DNA of 34,112 nt. Origin: Planctomycetaceae bacterium (lineage in GTDB: Bacteria; Planctomycetota; Planctomycetia; Pirellulales; Pirellulaceae). The stretch is from assembly GCA_002717145.1 (NCBI GenBank), contig PBCP01000039.1, forward strand, positions 1 to 34,112, given 5' to 3'. Made by a program: the position numbers and the translations under genes. The notes beneath the pieces are model-generated. The model saw only the letters and a program-made list of their open reading frames with translations. It was not told where the DNA came from and searched no databases. Below, piece by piece: positions 25,444-34,112 of this stretch (positions are counted from its first letter, which is position 1; each line of letters opens with the position of its first letter).

Positions 25444-26793
25444 ATGAAAAAAATCATTTGCTTCATCTTCCTGCTGCTGACAACACCTGCAATCTCTGCT
25501 GAATTCAGCCTATCCACGTTTACGGTGGATGTCACAATCCCACTAGGCCATCGTTGCATGGGGGTACTGCCGACCAAGAGCAAGAGTGTCGCAGATCCGC
25601 TCTATGCTCATGGTTTTGTACTGACCGGCGGCAAAAAACCAATCGTCCTTTGTGCATTGGATTGGTGTGAAATCCGAAACGGGGCTTTCGAACAATGGAG
25701 AAATGCATTAGCTAAGGCAGCTAGAACTTCACCTCAACATGTCTTCGTCACAGCTTTGCACCAGCACGATGCACCTGTTGTCGATTTAGATGCTCAGCAA
25801 CTGCTAGATAAAGTCGGGCTCCTAAACGAACTTTATCAGGTGGACTGGCACGAGAAAACCTTACAACGTGTCGCTCAGGCAGTCAAAGACAGCCTGGAAC
25901 TCGCCCACCCGGTGACGCATTATGGAACCAGTGAAGTCAAAGTTGAGAGAATTGCGAGTAACCGTCGGGTAGTACAGGCAAACGGATCTATTACATACAG
26001 TCGAGGCAGTCGCAGTGGAGGCAATCAGTACTTCGCTGATGCTCCCGAAGGCGATATCGACCCGTTCCTAAAGACAATTACTTTTTTCAATCAAGACAAA
26101 GCCCTTCTGCAGCTTCATCACTATGCAACTCATCCAATGAGTTATTATGGACAGGGTGTCGTTTCGGCCGACTTTGTCGGTCTGGCAAGAGCTCGATTGC
26201 AACGAGAGAATCAATCGATACGTCAGATTTTTGTACCAGGGTGTGGGGGAGACGTTACGGCAGGTAAGTACAACGATGGGTCAAATGATCATCGGGAACA
26301 ATTGATTAGCCGGCTTTATACTGCGATGGCCGCTGCGTCTAAGAATACTACTAGGCATAAACTAACAAACGTTTCCTTTCGCAATACTCAACTAAGCCTT
26401 CCGTTTCATCCCGGTGACCATCTCACTCGAAAACAACTCTCCGAAGAGCTGGCAAATGTCGAGCTGACGACGGAAAAGAGAATCCTGGCGGCAATGGGGC
26501 TTGCAAGTCGAAATAGAGTTGAAGCTAACCAACCTTTGGATTTCCCCTGTATCGATCTTGGCCATGCCCAAATCGCTTTATTTCCCGGCGAGACTTTTAT
26601 TGGTTATCAACTCATCGCTCAGGAGTATGCCCCAGAACAATTCATTATGTGCGTAGCATATGGTGATGCCTGGACAGGCTACCTACCTACGGATGCGACG
26701 TTTGATGAAAACTTTACCGATACCTGGCTCTGGGTCGGCAAAGGCAGCGAAAACAAAATCCGTGATGCGATTAAGAAGGTTATTCGGAAGTAA
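25444..26793 (+). CDS. Exported neutral/alkaline ceramidase-fold hydrolase (449 aa)
   Basis: Seen: a Sec signal peptide ending near ISA19, then a domain resembling the N-terminal catalytic domain of neutral/alkaline non-lysosomal ceramidase (PF04734). It has candidate zinc ligands H106-Q-H108 in VTALHQHDAP and H230 in HHYATHPMSYYG. The loop that carries the catalytic Ser in true ceramidases (GDxSPN type) reads GCGGDVTAGKYNDGS, with Thr272 at the Ser position. That, plus the lack of the C-terminal immunoglobulin-like domain, argues against calling it a ceramidase outright; an amidase or esterase on another substrate is possible. The stop overlaps the start of the following membrane protein gene by 1 nt (TAATG), so both are probably translated together. 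Confidence 0.82.
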   Translation: MKKIICFIFLLLTTPAISAEFSLSTFTVDVTIPLGHRCMGVLPTKSKSVADPLYAHGFVLTGGKKPIVLCALDWCEIRNGAFEQWRNALAKAARTSPQHVFVTALHQHDAPVVDLDAQQLLDKVGLLNELYQVDWHEKTLQRVAQAVKDSLELAHPVTHYGTSEVKVERIASNRRVVQANGSITYSRGSRSGGNQYFADAPEGDIDPFLKTITFFNQDKALLQLHHYATHPMSYYGQGVVSADFVGLARARLQRENQSIRQIFVPGCGGDVTAGKYNDGSNDHREQLISRLYTAMAAASKNTTRHKLTNVSFRNTQLSLPFHPGDHLTRKQLSEELANVELTTEKRILAAMGLASRNRVEANQPLDFPCIDLGHAQIALFPGETFIGYQLIAQEYAPEQFIMCVAYGDAWTGYLPTDATFDENFTDTWLWVGKGSENKIRDAIKKVIRK

Positions 26794-28016
26794 TGGATAA
26801 CTCACACGAGTCTAATCCAAACTGGCGTCGCCTCCAGTTAATCTGGAGCCTGTTTGCACTAGCCCTGTTTTATGTCACACTCCCTCTATGGATCTCGACG
26901 AACGAATTCCCGGTCGTTCCGTTGTTGGCTCCGCTGGCATCCACAGTCTTTCAATCCGCATGGATCGATGGTGTCCTACTGGGGAGTTTGCTCGTTTTAA
27001 TTTTCATAAATTCGATTCGTTCACATTCGCGACTCTGGTTAAGCATCGTAATCTTCCTGAGCATCATGTTTTTGCTTAACCAGCATCGTCTGCAACCCTG
27101 GGCCTTTCATCTGTTTCTTGGCTCAACTGTATTCGCTTGCTGCAGTCGGGAGTCGGGGGTCCGACTCCTGAAGTGGCTTTCGATTAGTATCTATATCTAT
27201 TCCGCCGTCGGAAAACTCGACTATCAGTTTATGCACACGGTGGGCCTGCAATTTTTAGAAACGGTGTTGGCCTGGACAGGCTTGACCACAGACGATTTGC
27301 CTGTTGCGACAGCTCCCAAGCTGACTCTGATATTCCCTGCTTTCGAATTATTAGTTGCGAGTTTTCTATTATTCCGAAAGACCCGTGTTTTAGGTGTCTA
27401 CGCTGCAATTTTCTTGCACAGCCTGATCATCCTGATACTTAGCCCTTTAGGATTGGATCACAAACCGGGAGTCCTGATTTGGAATGGCCTGTTTATTGCC
27501 ATGATTCCATATTTGTTTCTGCCAATGATTCAGTCAGTAGACGAAACCAAGAAGACTTTTACCAATCGTATGGCATCGCTAGTCATCATGGCAGCATGTC
27601 TATTGCCCATTCTTGAGCCTTTTGGAAAATATGATCATTGGCTTGCCTGGGGACTCTATTCACCTCGAAACAGCCGGGCACAAATCAATATTCACCTTTA
27701 CAAAGTCGGAGAGATTAAAGAGCTTGAACCCTACATGCGGCCTCAGCTTGGAGACACACCTTTTCGAAGCTTAGATCTCCGAAAGTGGTCCCTGGAAGAA
27801 CTCAACGTACCTCTCTACCCTCAGGATCGATTTCAATTAGCGGTGGCACGACATATCGCGCACCGCTATAACCTTGACTCAGGTATCGAGGTTCATTTGT
27901 TGGGAATTGCCAATCGCTTCACCGGACAGCGTGACGTCGAGATTCTACGTGGCAAGCACGAAATTGACATGCGTTGCCAGCAGTTCTTCTTTTCTACAAA
28001 GTCTATTGCGGATTGA
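26793..28016 (+). CDS. Polytopic membrane protein of unknown function, HTTM/DoxX-like (407 aa)
   Basis: I do not recognise a characterised homologue. Seen: no cleavable signal, but roughly eight to ten hydrophobic segments over residues 15-270. A conserved-looking core reads FLLNQHRLQPWAFHL and SIYIYSAVGKLDYQF, which resembles HTTM or DoxX/MauE-like membrane proteins. A soluble C-terminal part of about 130 residues begins near SPRNSRAQINIHL. HTTM proteins are related to the membrane part of vitamin-K-dependent carboxylase, but that link is weak here. The start ATG overlaps the stop of the ceramidase-like gene (TAATG), which strongly suggests co-expression and perhaps a shared lipid or envelope task. 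It converges with the 1652-aa gene, the stops being separated by 8 nt. Confidence 0.75.
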   Translation: MDNSHESNPNWRRLQLIWSLFALALFYVTLPLWISTNEFPVVPLLAPLASTVFQSAWIDGVLLGSLLVLIFINSIRSHSRLWLSIVIFLSIMFLLNQHRLQPWAFHLFLGSTVFACCSRESGVRLLKWLSISIYIYSAVGKLDYQFMHTVGLQFLETVLAWTGLTTDDLPVATAPKLTLIFPAFELLVASFLLFRKTRVLGVYAAIFLHSLIILILSPLGLDHKPGVLIWNGLFIAMIPYLFLPMIQSVDETKKTFTNRMASLVIMAACLLPILEPFGKYDHWLAWGLYSPRNSRAQINIHLYKVGEIKELEPYMRPQLGDTPFRSLDLRKWSLEELNVPLYPQDRFQLAVARHIAHRYNLDSGIEVHLLGIANRFTGQRDVEILRGKHEIDMRCQQFFFSTKSIAD

Positions 28017-28024
28017 GGAGCGAG

Positions 28025-31000
28025 CTACTTCCTGAACGCCGGATGTTCCGGATTGGCACCACTGATAATATAGGCAATCAAGTCGAGGATCTCGTCCCTA
28101 GTCATTGTATTCAATAGCCCCTCAGGCATGATGGACACTTTTGACTCATCTTGCTCATCAATGCTGTCTTTAGGGATTTCAATAACTCCACCATCTTCTT
28201 TAAGTGGATTGTCTGAAAGCTTCAGGACCTTATCATTTTGTTCAACAATGACACCGGAATACAGCTTTCCGTCTAGTGTTGCAATAATCTGAGTTCGATA
28301 CTTGGCTTCAATCTCTTTAGATGGTTCAGTCAATGACTCTACAATCTTAGCAACATCCGTTTTTTGTTCTGCTAACTTTTCCTGTAAGCCAAACAGATCG
28401 GGAGCGAGTTTTCCACCTGTTCCCTTCATGGCATGACAAGCGACACACGAAACCTGAGTAAACAACTTTCGCCCACTTTGGAAATCCCGACCCGACTCCA
28501 AATCATTAATAGCATTAAGAATATCCTGAGTGGACCATTTTCGAACAAACTGACGCTGTGGCATATCGCCATGAGCGATAGCAGGAGCCGTTGGCTGAAG
28601 AGGAATTTCACTAATATCAGCTACGACATGCATGGTCCCGTACATCGTTCGCCAGTGACCGGGAAATGTACAAACGTATGAGTATTCACCAACTTCAGTT
28701 GGTGCTGTAATCTGTAGCCGCTGTTGCTCACCTGCCTGAAGCATACCAGTGGAAAACAGCACTTTAGGACTATCTGGTACAAATTGTCGGGCCAGACCTT
28801 CGGGGGTCGAGCCTAGCTTTTCGGCCAGAATACCAACCTCTTCTCTGGCTCCAGGTATCGTGACTAACAAGTTGTGAGGCATGATATCTACATTTTCAAA
28901 TACAATCTCCACTGGCTTTCCGGCCTGCACATAGATGTGAGGTCGATCATAGATCATCCGATGTGGTACGGGACGAATTACAATCACGTCGACAGCCAGA
29001 TCTGCTAACTGGCGGCGAATGGTAATTGCCGCTTCCTTACCGAGTTGCCCTGACAAATCCTTCCCCAATTGAATCGCATCCATAACCGCTGTTTCTGTCC
29101 GGCTCTTAGGAGGTACGGATTTAATGTAGTTGATCAATTCGTCTAGTAGATTGGCCACATCATCCTTCGGGAGCATTGTTCCATCCAGACGGCCAATCGA
29201 TGTAATCGCAGCATTGCGGACTGCTGGTTGCGAAACCAATGGTGCCAAAACCTTGAACAATTCCTGATCATGACCGGCAATATAGCTCACAGCATTCACA
29301 GCAGACCGCGTGAGCTGAATTCGTGGATTTGCTCCGTTTGCATTGATCGCCACGTTCGGGTTTGGAGCTTTATTGCCTTCTTGTCGGAAGACAGGCTTAC
29401 GATTGCCATCCAGAATAACAACGGTAAATCCATCCAGACGACTAATATATTCACCATTGTTTTCTGTACGGTTCCAGACAACTACGCTATCTATCGAGAA
29501 TTCCTGTCCCAGGTCAACCTCCCAAAACGGGTTGTTTTGGGACGTGGTATGAGTTTGTGTATTACTTGAATAAGAACCATCTGTATTTCCATCTACTGCA
29601 CGAGCAGCTGCTCCGCCAAAATCTGTTGACGACTGGGAAGCCTTCTTCTTCAATGCAACATTCTGACCTTCACTCATCACCTGCACTTCGGCCAATGTGA
29701 TCACTCGTTGTTTCCCGGGAAGTTCGATTCGAACAAAACGCCCGGCTGCGCCCTTGGCATTGCCAAGCTGCTCAGCAAGCGGAGCTGGTAATTGAGATAC
29801 CGAATCTAAAACCCGTTCATATAGAGATTCTCTGATTTCGTCGCTTGCAATCAGTGGGATCGAATCCAAAACCGTTCTGAATCGATTGGCGTTTGCAATA
29901 GATTGCTTCCACACCTGTTCTGCAGAACCGTCCGCAGCAATCAGGGCCGCCGTTGCCAAGCGTCTGGTGACTGCTCGTTTGCCAGCCCGATGTAGTTGAG
30001 CAATATCAGCACGCTTCATTTTCAACATCGCTGGATCGGTCATGCGGAACATATGAACGTATTCAGTCAAAACCTGCTCGGCCGTTTCGCTAGTGGAAGC
30101 ATCCAGATTACGAACCGTATTGACTAACTCGGCAACCATATCCGTTTGGTTTATTTTCGCAATGCCCATCAGTGCTTCATGCCTATACTGATGTACAATT
30201 CCGGGACGATTCAGAATGGCCTTATAGACAGGTTCGCTGCGGGTCATATTGATCAGATCCGGAGTCGCCACACGATCGATAATGTATTCAATGGCTTTGG
30301 CGTTACCCGCTGCAAATTCTTTTCCGGATCCAACGGCTTCTTTCCAAACTGGCTCAAGCCGACGAATCGTATGTCGCAGGGTAAAGTCAACGTAGTAATC
30401 CATTTCATGGTTCAACGCCAGCAATGCAATTTCTGCCGCTTCACTCTCATGAAAATAACTGCAGGCTCGAACAGCTTCGAGTCGAACACGCGAATGTTCA
30501 TCTTCCACTGCCGTACGCAACAGCTCAAAAACTCCGGGAACCTTATGTCGCCAGTAACTGATGACTCGAATAGCAGCAGCGCGAGCGTTATAATCCGGCG
30601 AGGATGCCACTCGTTTTAACAGTGACAGCCCAATACCATCTGAGACATTGTGATGCTGGCAAACCCACAGAGCTTCCAGTAATAAATGTTCGCGTTGAGG
30701 ATCGTCCTGATCCAGTCCGGCTGTCCACTCTTTCACAGCAGCAGCCACTTCGGCAGTTTGAAATTCGCGTAATTTTAATCGTACGCGGTAACGCGTCCGA
30801 TCTTCATGAGTACGAAGCATTTCCAACAGCTCTCCAATTCCCTTACCTTCAATCTCCGGCTTCGCCAGTAACGGCCGGGAGGGATAGGTAATACGCCAAA
30901 TACGACCGTGCGAATGGTCTCGATTCGGATCTCGCAAACTATGCTGCATGTGGCCGACCAATGGATTGAACCAGTCAACGATGTACAGGGCACCGTCCGG

Positions 31001-32983
31001 ACCAAATTGAATATCGACAGGACGGAAGTTGCGGTCAGACGAATATAAAATCGGTTCAATTTCCGTTGCTTCATATCCTGAACCCACCTCTTTAACGGTG
31101 TGCTGTAAAATCCCCTGAAAGCCAATCACGTTATTTAGCAGAAAGTTCCCCTGAGCTTCGGGTGGGAAGTGGCGACTAGAGACAAATTCGCAACCAGACG
31201 TCGGGCGCACGCGTTTTTTCAAAAACTGATTCATTTTTTCAGTGTGTTGAAACTTAAATGGCCCAAAATCGTCCTGACCGTAGTATGCAGGAGCTCGGAT
31301 AGAGAACGGAGCCGCAAAATAATTGGCACCACCTGAAGCGTCGGCTACAAAGTTTTGCCCCCACTTATTGAATGCGTGCCCCCAGGGATTGGCAAAGTTG
31401 TAATGCACATGAGTATTAAACTCCTGATTTGTTGGATCAAATCGATATACGCCACCATGTGCGTTGCGGACAGTACCCCGCGGTGTTTCCACCTGAGTTA
31501 CATGAAACGTTCCTTCATGCATATAAATCCCACCTCCGGGCCCCCAGGTAAAGGCTCCGATCGCGTGATGAGAGTCTCCTGAATCAAAACCTCCAAGAAG
31601 AATCTTTCTGAGGTCTGCTTTGCCATCTCCGTCCGTGTCTTTAAGAAAGACCAGATTCGGTTCCTGGGCGACATAAGCTCCGCCGTCACCCAATTCAAAC
31701 CCCGTCGGCAGATGTAATCCATCAGCAAACGTCTCCATTTTATCGGCTTTGCCGTCACCATCTTCATCTGTAAAGACCAACAGCTTGTCATTTGGCTTGT
31801 GGGGTGGCAGGTATTGTGGGTAGCTGGGCATCGTTGCCACCCACAATCGACCGTGGGTGTCGAAGGTAAACTGAACCGGATTCTTCAATTCTGGAAAGTC
31901 GACCTCACTGGCAAACAGGTTTACTTCGTAACCTTCCGCAATCGTAAAGTGTTTCTTGGCATCTTCCGGTGGCAGGATATTTACAGGCGTATTGAAGTTA
32001 GTAGGAACGTCGTAAAGTTTACGCGTTTCAGAATAATCATAGCGGGATGGGAGATCGGCTCCGTTAGCCACTGCCCAAATCCTCTTGTCAACGACTGCCG
32101 CCATTTCATCCAGTTTCGCTCGTTCATTCTCAATAACATACGCATCCGTATATGGAGGGTTACCATGGTCACGTCTTGAACGTCCGCCATAAATGTAATA
32201 ACCATTGACTGCCCGATAGTTATGGAAGTAATTGAAGTTCTTTTCCTGGATCTCTGGCAACAATGCTTCGGCTGTATCATTCCATTTGGAATCGACTCCA
32301 AAAAGCGCTGTCATAAAATGCGGGGCAAATCGTTTGTACCCGTCGTCACTGAGGTGAACACCGTTAAACGTAAATGGCTGATCACTGGATGCATATAACT
32401 TGGACGAAAGCCTGAACAGATTGATATATGGCACCTGATATTTCCTGGCCGCAGCTTCCATCGCACTGGCATATAAAGCCAGATTTGCATTTTGGGAATC
32501 ACCTTTTGGCAAATTGATATCCCCGGTGTTTTCAAACGCCAGTGGTGAAATCAAAACAACGCGGGCGTTCCCCTTACCACTGTAATTCTGAGCAAGCGTG
32601 TGTGTTATAAACTGGTCTAGCTCCAGTCTGAATGTCGCCAAACCTGCTTCACCCCGAAAAGATTCACTAAATCCAAAGAAGGCAAAAATGATATCTGCTT
32701 TCGCTCTGGTTAAATGTTCATCCGGCGTACCAAAATCGAGTGACCGGGGCCGAAATCGCACTTCGTCACCATTGAACCCCTGATTTCGAACCGAGAGATT
32801 CAAATCATGGAACTGAGCCTGAAGCAAAGCTTCCCAGTATCCGAAATACTGAAATCGTTCCGCCGTATTACTACCGATAAAGACGATTCGATCGTCCTTC
32901 TTTAAGTGAACTTGCGCCGAAGAGATCGGAGTAAAAATCCAAAGAGCGAAAACTAGACAGAGTACAGAAGACCATCGCTTCAT
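28025..32983 (-). CDS. Exported SGNH hydrolase / propeller dehydrogenase / HEAT / discoidin / azurin / cytochrome c fusion (1652 aa)
   Basis: Domains in order, read from the sequence. There is a signal peptide ending SSA23. An SGNH/GDSL esterase-like domain spans about 28-235, with Ser38 in FIGSNTAER and His210 in NGVHLSDDGY. A Pirellula/Verrucomicrobium-type membrane-bound-dehydrogenase propeller spans about 340-690, with DEDGDGKAD at 406-414 and a second DTDGDGKAD. HEAT-like helices cover about 700-1060, an F5/8 discoidin-like sandwich about 1100-1210, and more helices follow. An azurin-like cupredoxin covers about 1345-1455 with a full type-1 copper set: H1370, C1438, H1443, M1447. The C-terminal heme module is about 1500-1652, with CVACH (C1513, C1516, H1517) and probable axial M1619. 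Inference: oxidation of a bound sugar, with electrons passed to the copper and heme on the same chain. The heme module resembles that of the 275 gene. A 12-bp hairpin lies in its leader. Confidence 0.9.
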   Translation of the reverse strand: MKRWSSVLCLVFALWIFTPISSAQVHLKKDDRIVFIGSNTAERFQYFGYWEALLQAQFHDLNLSVRNQGFNGDEVRFRPRSLDFGTPDEHLTRAKADIIFAFFGFSESFRGEAGLATFRLELDQFITHTLAQNYSGKGNARVVLISPLAFENTGDINLPKGDSQNANLALYASAMEAAARKYQVPYINLFRLSSKLYASSDQPFTFNGVHLSDDGYKRFAPHFMTALFGVDSKWNDTAEALLPEIQEKNFNYFHNYRAVNGYYIYGGRSRRDHGNPPYTDAYVIENERAKLDEMAAVVDKRIWAVANGADLPSRYDYSETRKLYDVPTNFNTPVNILPPEDAKKHFTIAEGYEVNLFASEVDFPELKNPVQFTFDTHGRLWVATMPSYPQYLPPHKPNDKLLVFTDEDGDGKADKMETFADGLHLPTGFELGDGGAYVAQEPNLVFLKDTDGDGKADLRKILLGGFDSGDSHHAIGAFTWGPGGGIYMHEGTFHVTQVETPRGTVRNAHGGVYRFDPTNQEFNTHVHYNFANPWGHAFNKWGQNFVADASGGANYFAAPFSIRAPAYYGQDDFGPFKFQHTEKMNQFLKKRVRPTSGCEFVSSRHFPPEAQGNFLLNNVIGFQGILQHTVKEVGSGYEATEIEPILYSSDRNFRPVDIQFGPDGALYIVDWFNPLVGHMQHSLRDPNRDHSHGRIWRITYPSRPLLAKPEIEGKGIGELLEMLRTHEDRTRYRVRLKLREFQTAEVAAAVKEWTAGLDQDDPQREHLLLEALWVCQHHNVSDGIGLSLLKRVASSPDYNARAAAIRVISYWRHKVPGVFELLRTAVEDEHSRVRLEAVRACSYFHESEAAEIALLALNHEMDYYVDFTLRHTIRRLEPVWKEAVGSGKEFAAGNAKAIEYIIDRVATPDLINMTRSEPVYKAILNRPGIVHQYRHEALMGIAKINQTDMVAELVNTVRNLDASTSETAEQVLTEYVHMFRMTDPAMLKMKRADIAQLHRAGKRAVTRRLATAALIAADGSAEQVWKQSIANANRFRTVLDSIPLIASDEIRESLYERVLDSVSQLPAPLAEQLGNAKGAAGRFVRIELPGKQRVITLAEVQVMSEGQNVALKKKASQSSTDFGGAAARAVDGNTDGSYSSNTQTHTTSQNNPFWEVDLGQEFSIDSVVVWNRTENNGEYISRLDGFTVVILDGNRKPVFRQEGNKAPNPNVAINANGANPRIQLTRSAVNAVSYIAGHDQELFKVLAPLVSQPAVRNAAITSIGRLDGTMLPKDDVANLLDELINYIKSVPPKSRTETAVMDAIQLGKDLSGQLGKEAAITIRRQLADLAVDVIVIRPVPHRMIYDRPHIYVQAGKPVEIVFENVDIMPHNLLVTIPGAREEVGILAEKLGSTPEGLARQFVPDSPKVLFSTGMLQAGEQQRLQITAPTEVGEYSYVCTFPGHWRTMYGTMHVVADISEIPLQPTAPAIAHGDMPQRQFVRKWSTQDILNAINDLESGRDFQSGRKLFTQVSCVACHAMKGTGGKLAPDLFGLQEKLAEQKTDVAKIVESLTEPSKEIEAKYRTQIIATLDGKLYSGVIVEQNDKVLKLSDNPLKEDGGVIEIPKDSIDEQDESKVSIMPEGLLNTMTRDEILDLIAYIISGANPEHPAFRK

Positions 32984-33036
32984 CGTTGGTTGCCTTATTA
33001 AGGATAGTTATTTAAAAGCTAACTGAAGTCAGACTC

Positions 33037-33065
33037 GGGTTTAGATTGAAATACAATCTAAACCC
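33037..33065 (-). promoter_or_regulatory. Perfect 12-bp stem-loop between the M20 gene and the 1652-aa gene
   Basis: GGGTTTAGATTG (33037-33048) pairs perfectly with CAATCTAAACCC (33054-33065) around a 5-nt loop. Both flanking genes are on the minus strand, so it is downstream of the M20 stop and 53 nt upstream of the giant gene's start. Neither strand has a T-tract after it, so it may be a non-canonical terminator, a 5' leader structure or an operator. Confidence 0.55.
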
Positions 33066-33130
33066 TTCAATGTAATTGCAAGGAATTAATGCGACCAGTC
33101 TTGATCGAAGCAACACTGAGAAAGATTTAT

Positions 33131-34112
33131 TTACCGTAATTCTTCGAGCGTCTTCAGCGCACAATTCACATGAATCGCTGAGCCATAGGGCAGGGCATCT
33201 TCATCCACTTTAAACATAGGGTGATGCACACTATAAGTTGCCCCAATATCTGGATTCCCAACGCCCAGAAATGCAAAACAACCGGGTACTCTCTGCGTGT
33301 AATAAGCGAAGTCTTCCCCTCCCATGACCGGTGGCATTTCCAAAACCTTACCATCACCCAGTATTTCTTCCATCGCTAATCTTCCTGCATCCCAGCTTTT
33401 TTCATCATTGAGTGTAGGAGGATAATCATTCCCTGGAAAACTAACATCTACATCACATTGATTAGCCTGTGCAATTCCCTCTGCCACAGCCTTCACACGT
33501 GCTTGCAAATGATGTAGCCCTTCAAGTGTTAACGAACGAATGGTTCCCTGAACTTCCATCTCCGGAGGAATCACGTTATACGCTTCGCCACCATGCATCA
33601 TCGTGACACTGATCACTCCCGACTCCAGCGGATCTAATTCCCGTGAAATAATCGTCTGTAATTCAACTACAATCTTCGCCGCCGTTGCCACCGGATCAAT
33701 TGTTTTGTGCGGCATGGCTGCATGGCCACCTCTACCATGCACGACGATTCTTAGGGAACCGGCCGCTGCCATTAAAGTCCCGGCACGTGCAGCCAGCATG
33801 CCTGTTGGCAAATCAGCGCTAACGTGCAAACCGTAAATGCGTTGAACCTCCGGGTTTTCCAATACCCCTTGCTCACTCATTTTCTCACCACCGGCACCAC
33901 CTTCTTCTGCCGGCTGAAAAATCAACTTCACTGTTCCGTTAATGAGCTCTTCGTTTTCCTTAAGTAATCGAGCCGCTCCTAATAACATCGCGGTATGACA
34001 ATCATGACCACAGGCATGCATTTTGCCATCGATCTCGCTCTTAAAGTCGACGTCAGCCTGTTCATGTATTGGCAATGCGTCCATATCCGCTCGCAATGCG
34101 ACGCAAGGCCCT
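33131..34112 (-). CDS. M20D-family amidohydrolase, N-terminus outside the window
   Basis: The reading frame stays open to the window edge, where it begins [15 protein letters not shown], an internal family motif, so the true start lies beyond 34112. The apparent start at 34096 is an in-frame TTG that encodes the Leu of that motif and is rejected. Seen: the di-metal site [22 protein letters not shown] with the catalytic/metal-binding acidic pair, GLHVSADLP, the dimerisation-domain block [16 protein letters not shown], and C-terminal [10 protein letters not shown]. The family (hippurate, N-acyl-amino-acid or indole-acetyl-amino-acid hydrolases) cleaves N-acyl amino acids in the cytoplasm. The exact substrate cannot be read. 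About 327 residues are visible, lacking perhaps 60-70. It is unlike its exported neighbours and may be functionally separate from them. Confidence 0.92.
   Translation of the reverse strand, partial: GPCVALRADMDALPIHEQADVDFKSEIDGKMHACGHDCHTAMLLGAARLLKENEELINGTVKLIFQPAEEGGAGGEKMSEQGVLENPEVQRIYGLHVSADLPTGMLAARAGTLMAAAGSLRIVVHGRGGHAAMPHKTIDPVATAAKIVVELQTIISRELDPLESGVISVTMMHGGEAYNVIPPEMEVQGTIRSLTLEGLHHLQARVKAVAEGIAQANQCDVDVSFPGNDYPPTLNDEKSWDAGRLAMEEILGDGKVLEMPPVMGGEDFAYYTQRVPGCFAFLGVGNPDIGATYSVHHPMFKVDEDALPYGSAIHVNCALKTLEELR

Noticed and set aside
30146..30619. A 157-residue open frame on the plus strand inside the 1652-aa gene, with similar long antisense frames at 12960-13430 and 365-865.
   Set aside because: They lie opposite well-supported coding sequence, show no family motif or plausible composition, and have no promoter or ribosome site; they are shadows of the real genes.
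34094..34112. Start of the M20 gene at 34096.
   Set aside because: The codon is TTG for Leu within the conserved [10 protein letters not shown] motif and the frame continues to the window edge, so the gene is simply cut.
1..34112. CRISPR array, insertion sequence, prophage or integrated element next to the tRNA-Asn.
   Set aside because: No regularly spaced repeats, transposase, integrase or duplicated tRNA 3' end was seen; composition and gene content look like ordinary planctomycete chromosome.

Overview
The window reads as a chromosomal segment of a planctomycete (phylum Planctomycetota, probably a marine or otherwise polysaccharide-degrading lineage). The evidence is a set of protein families largely typical of the Planctomycetes-Verrucomicrobia group: PSCyt1 heme domains, DUF1549/DUF1553, DUF1592/DUF1588/DUF1585, DUF1501, DUF1552, and the Pirellula/Verrucomicrobium-type dehydrogenase and heme-binding modules. 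Sulfatases are also dense, and Shine-Dalgarno sequences are almost absent. Nearly every product carries a Sec or Tat signal, so most of the encoded chemistry takes place outside the cytoplasm. I see no insertion sequence, phage gene, CRISPR array or toxin-antitoxin pair.

Layout. (1) 1-101: the 3' part of a tRNA-Asn and its terminator. (2) 275-9134, plus strand: a 3-keto-glycoside-hydrolase/beta-propeller/cytochrome fusion, then a tandem double sulfatase, an iduronate-2-sulfatase-like protein and an arylsulfatase, with tight spacing from the second gene on. (3) 9191-10303, minus strand: a PiT phosphate transporter. (4) 10462-16714, plus strand: a sulfatase 5 nt from a PSCyt1-DUF1549-DUF1553 protein, then a Tat-exported DUF1501 protein. 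(5) 16726-17781, minus strand: a sialate O-acetylesterase-type (SASA) esterase. (6) 17900-22833, plus strand: a PSCyt1-DUF1592-DUF1588-DUF1585 protein, a Tat-exported DUF1552 protein, and an exported BPL_N/amidotransferase-like protein. (7) 22969-24324, minus strand: an exported nitrilase-family amidohydrolase. (8) 24578-25300: a cold-shock-domain protein and a STAS protein around a structured intergenic region. (9) 25444-28016: a ceramidase-fold hydrolase translationally coupled to a polytopic membrane protein. (10) 28025-32983, minus strand: a 1652-residue SGNH/propeller/HEAT/discoidin/azurin/cytochrome fusion. (11) 33131-34112, minus strand: an M20 amidohydrolase cut by the window edge.

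How the parts may work together (inference). Five sulfatase domains, two ester-hydrolase folds (SASA and SGNH) and a keto-glycoside-hydrolase domain suggest removal of sulfate and acyl groups from complex sulfated glycans. Two giant redox fusions share a propeller-HEAT-cytochrome core, and two PSCyt1/partner pairs sit in the same gene clusters, so oxidative sugar chemistry may be coupled to envelope electron transfer. The most interesting items are the two giant fusions with interchangeable N-terminal hydrolase domains, the double sulfatase whose two active-site signatures both deviate from consensus, and several perfect inverted repeats in intergenic regions. No intergenic gap exceeds 300 bases.
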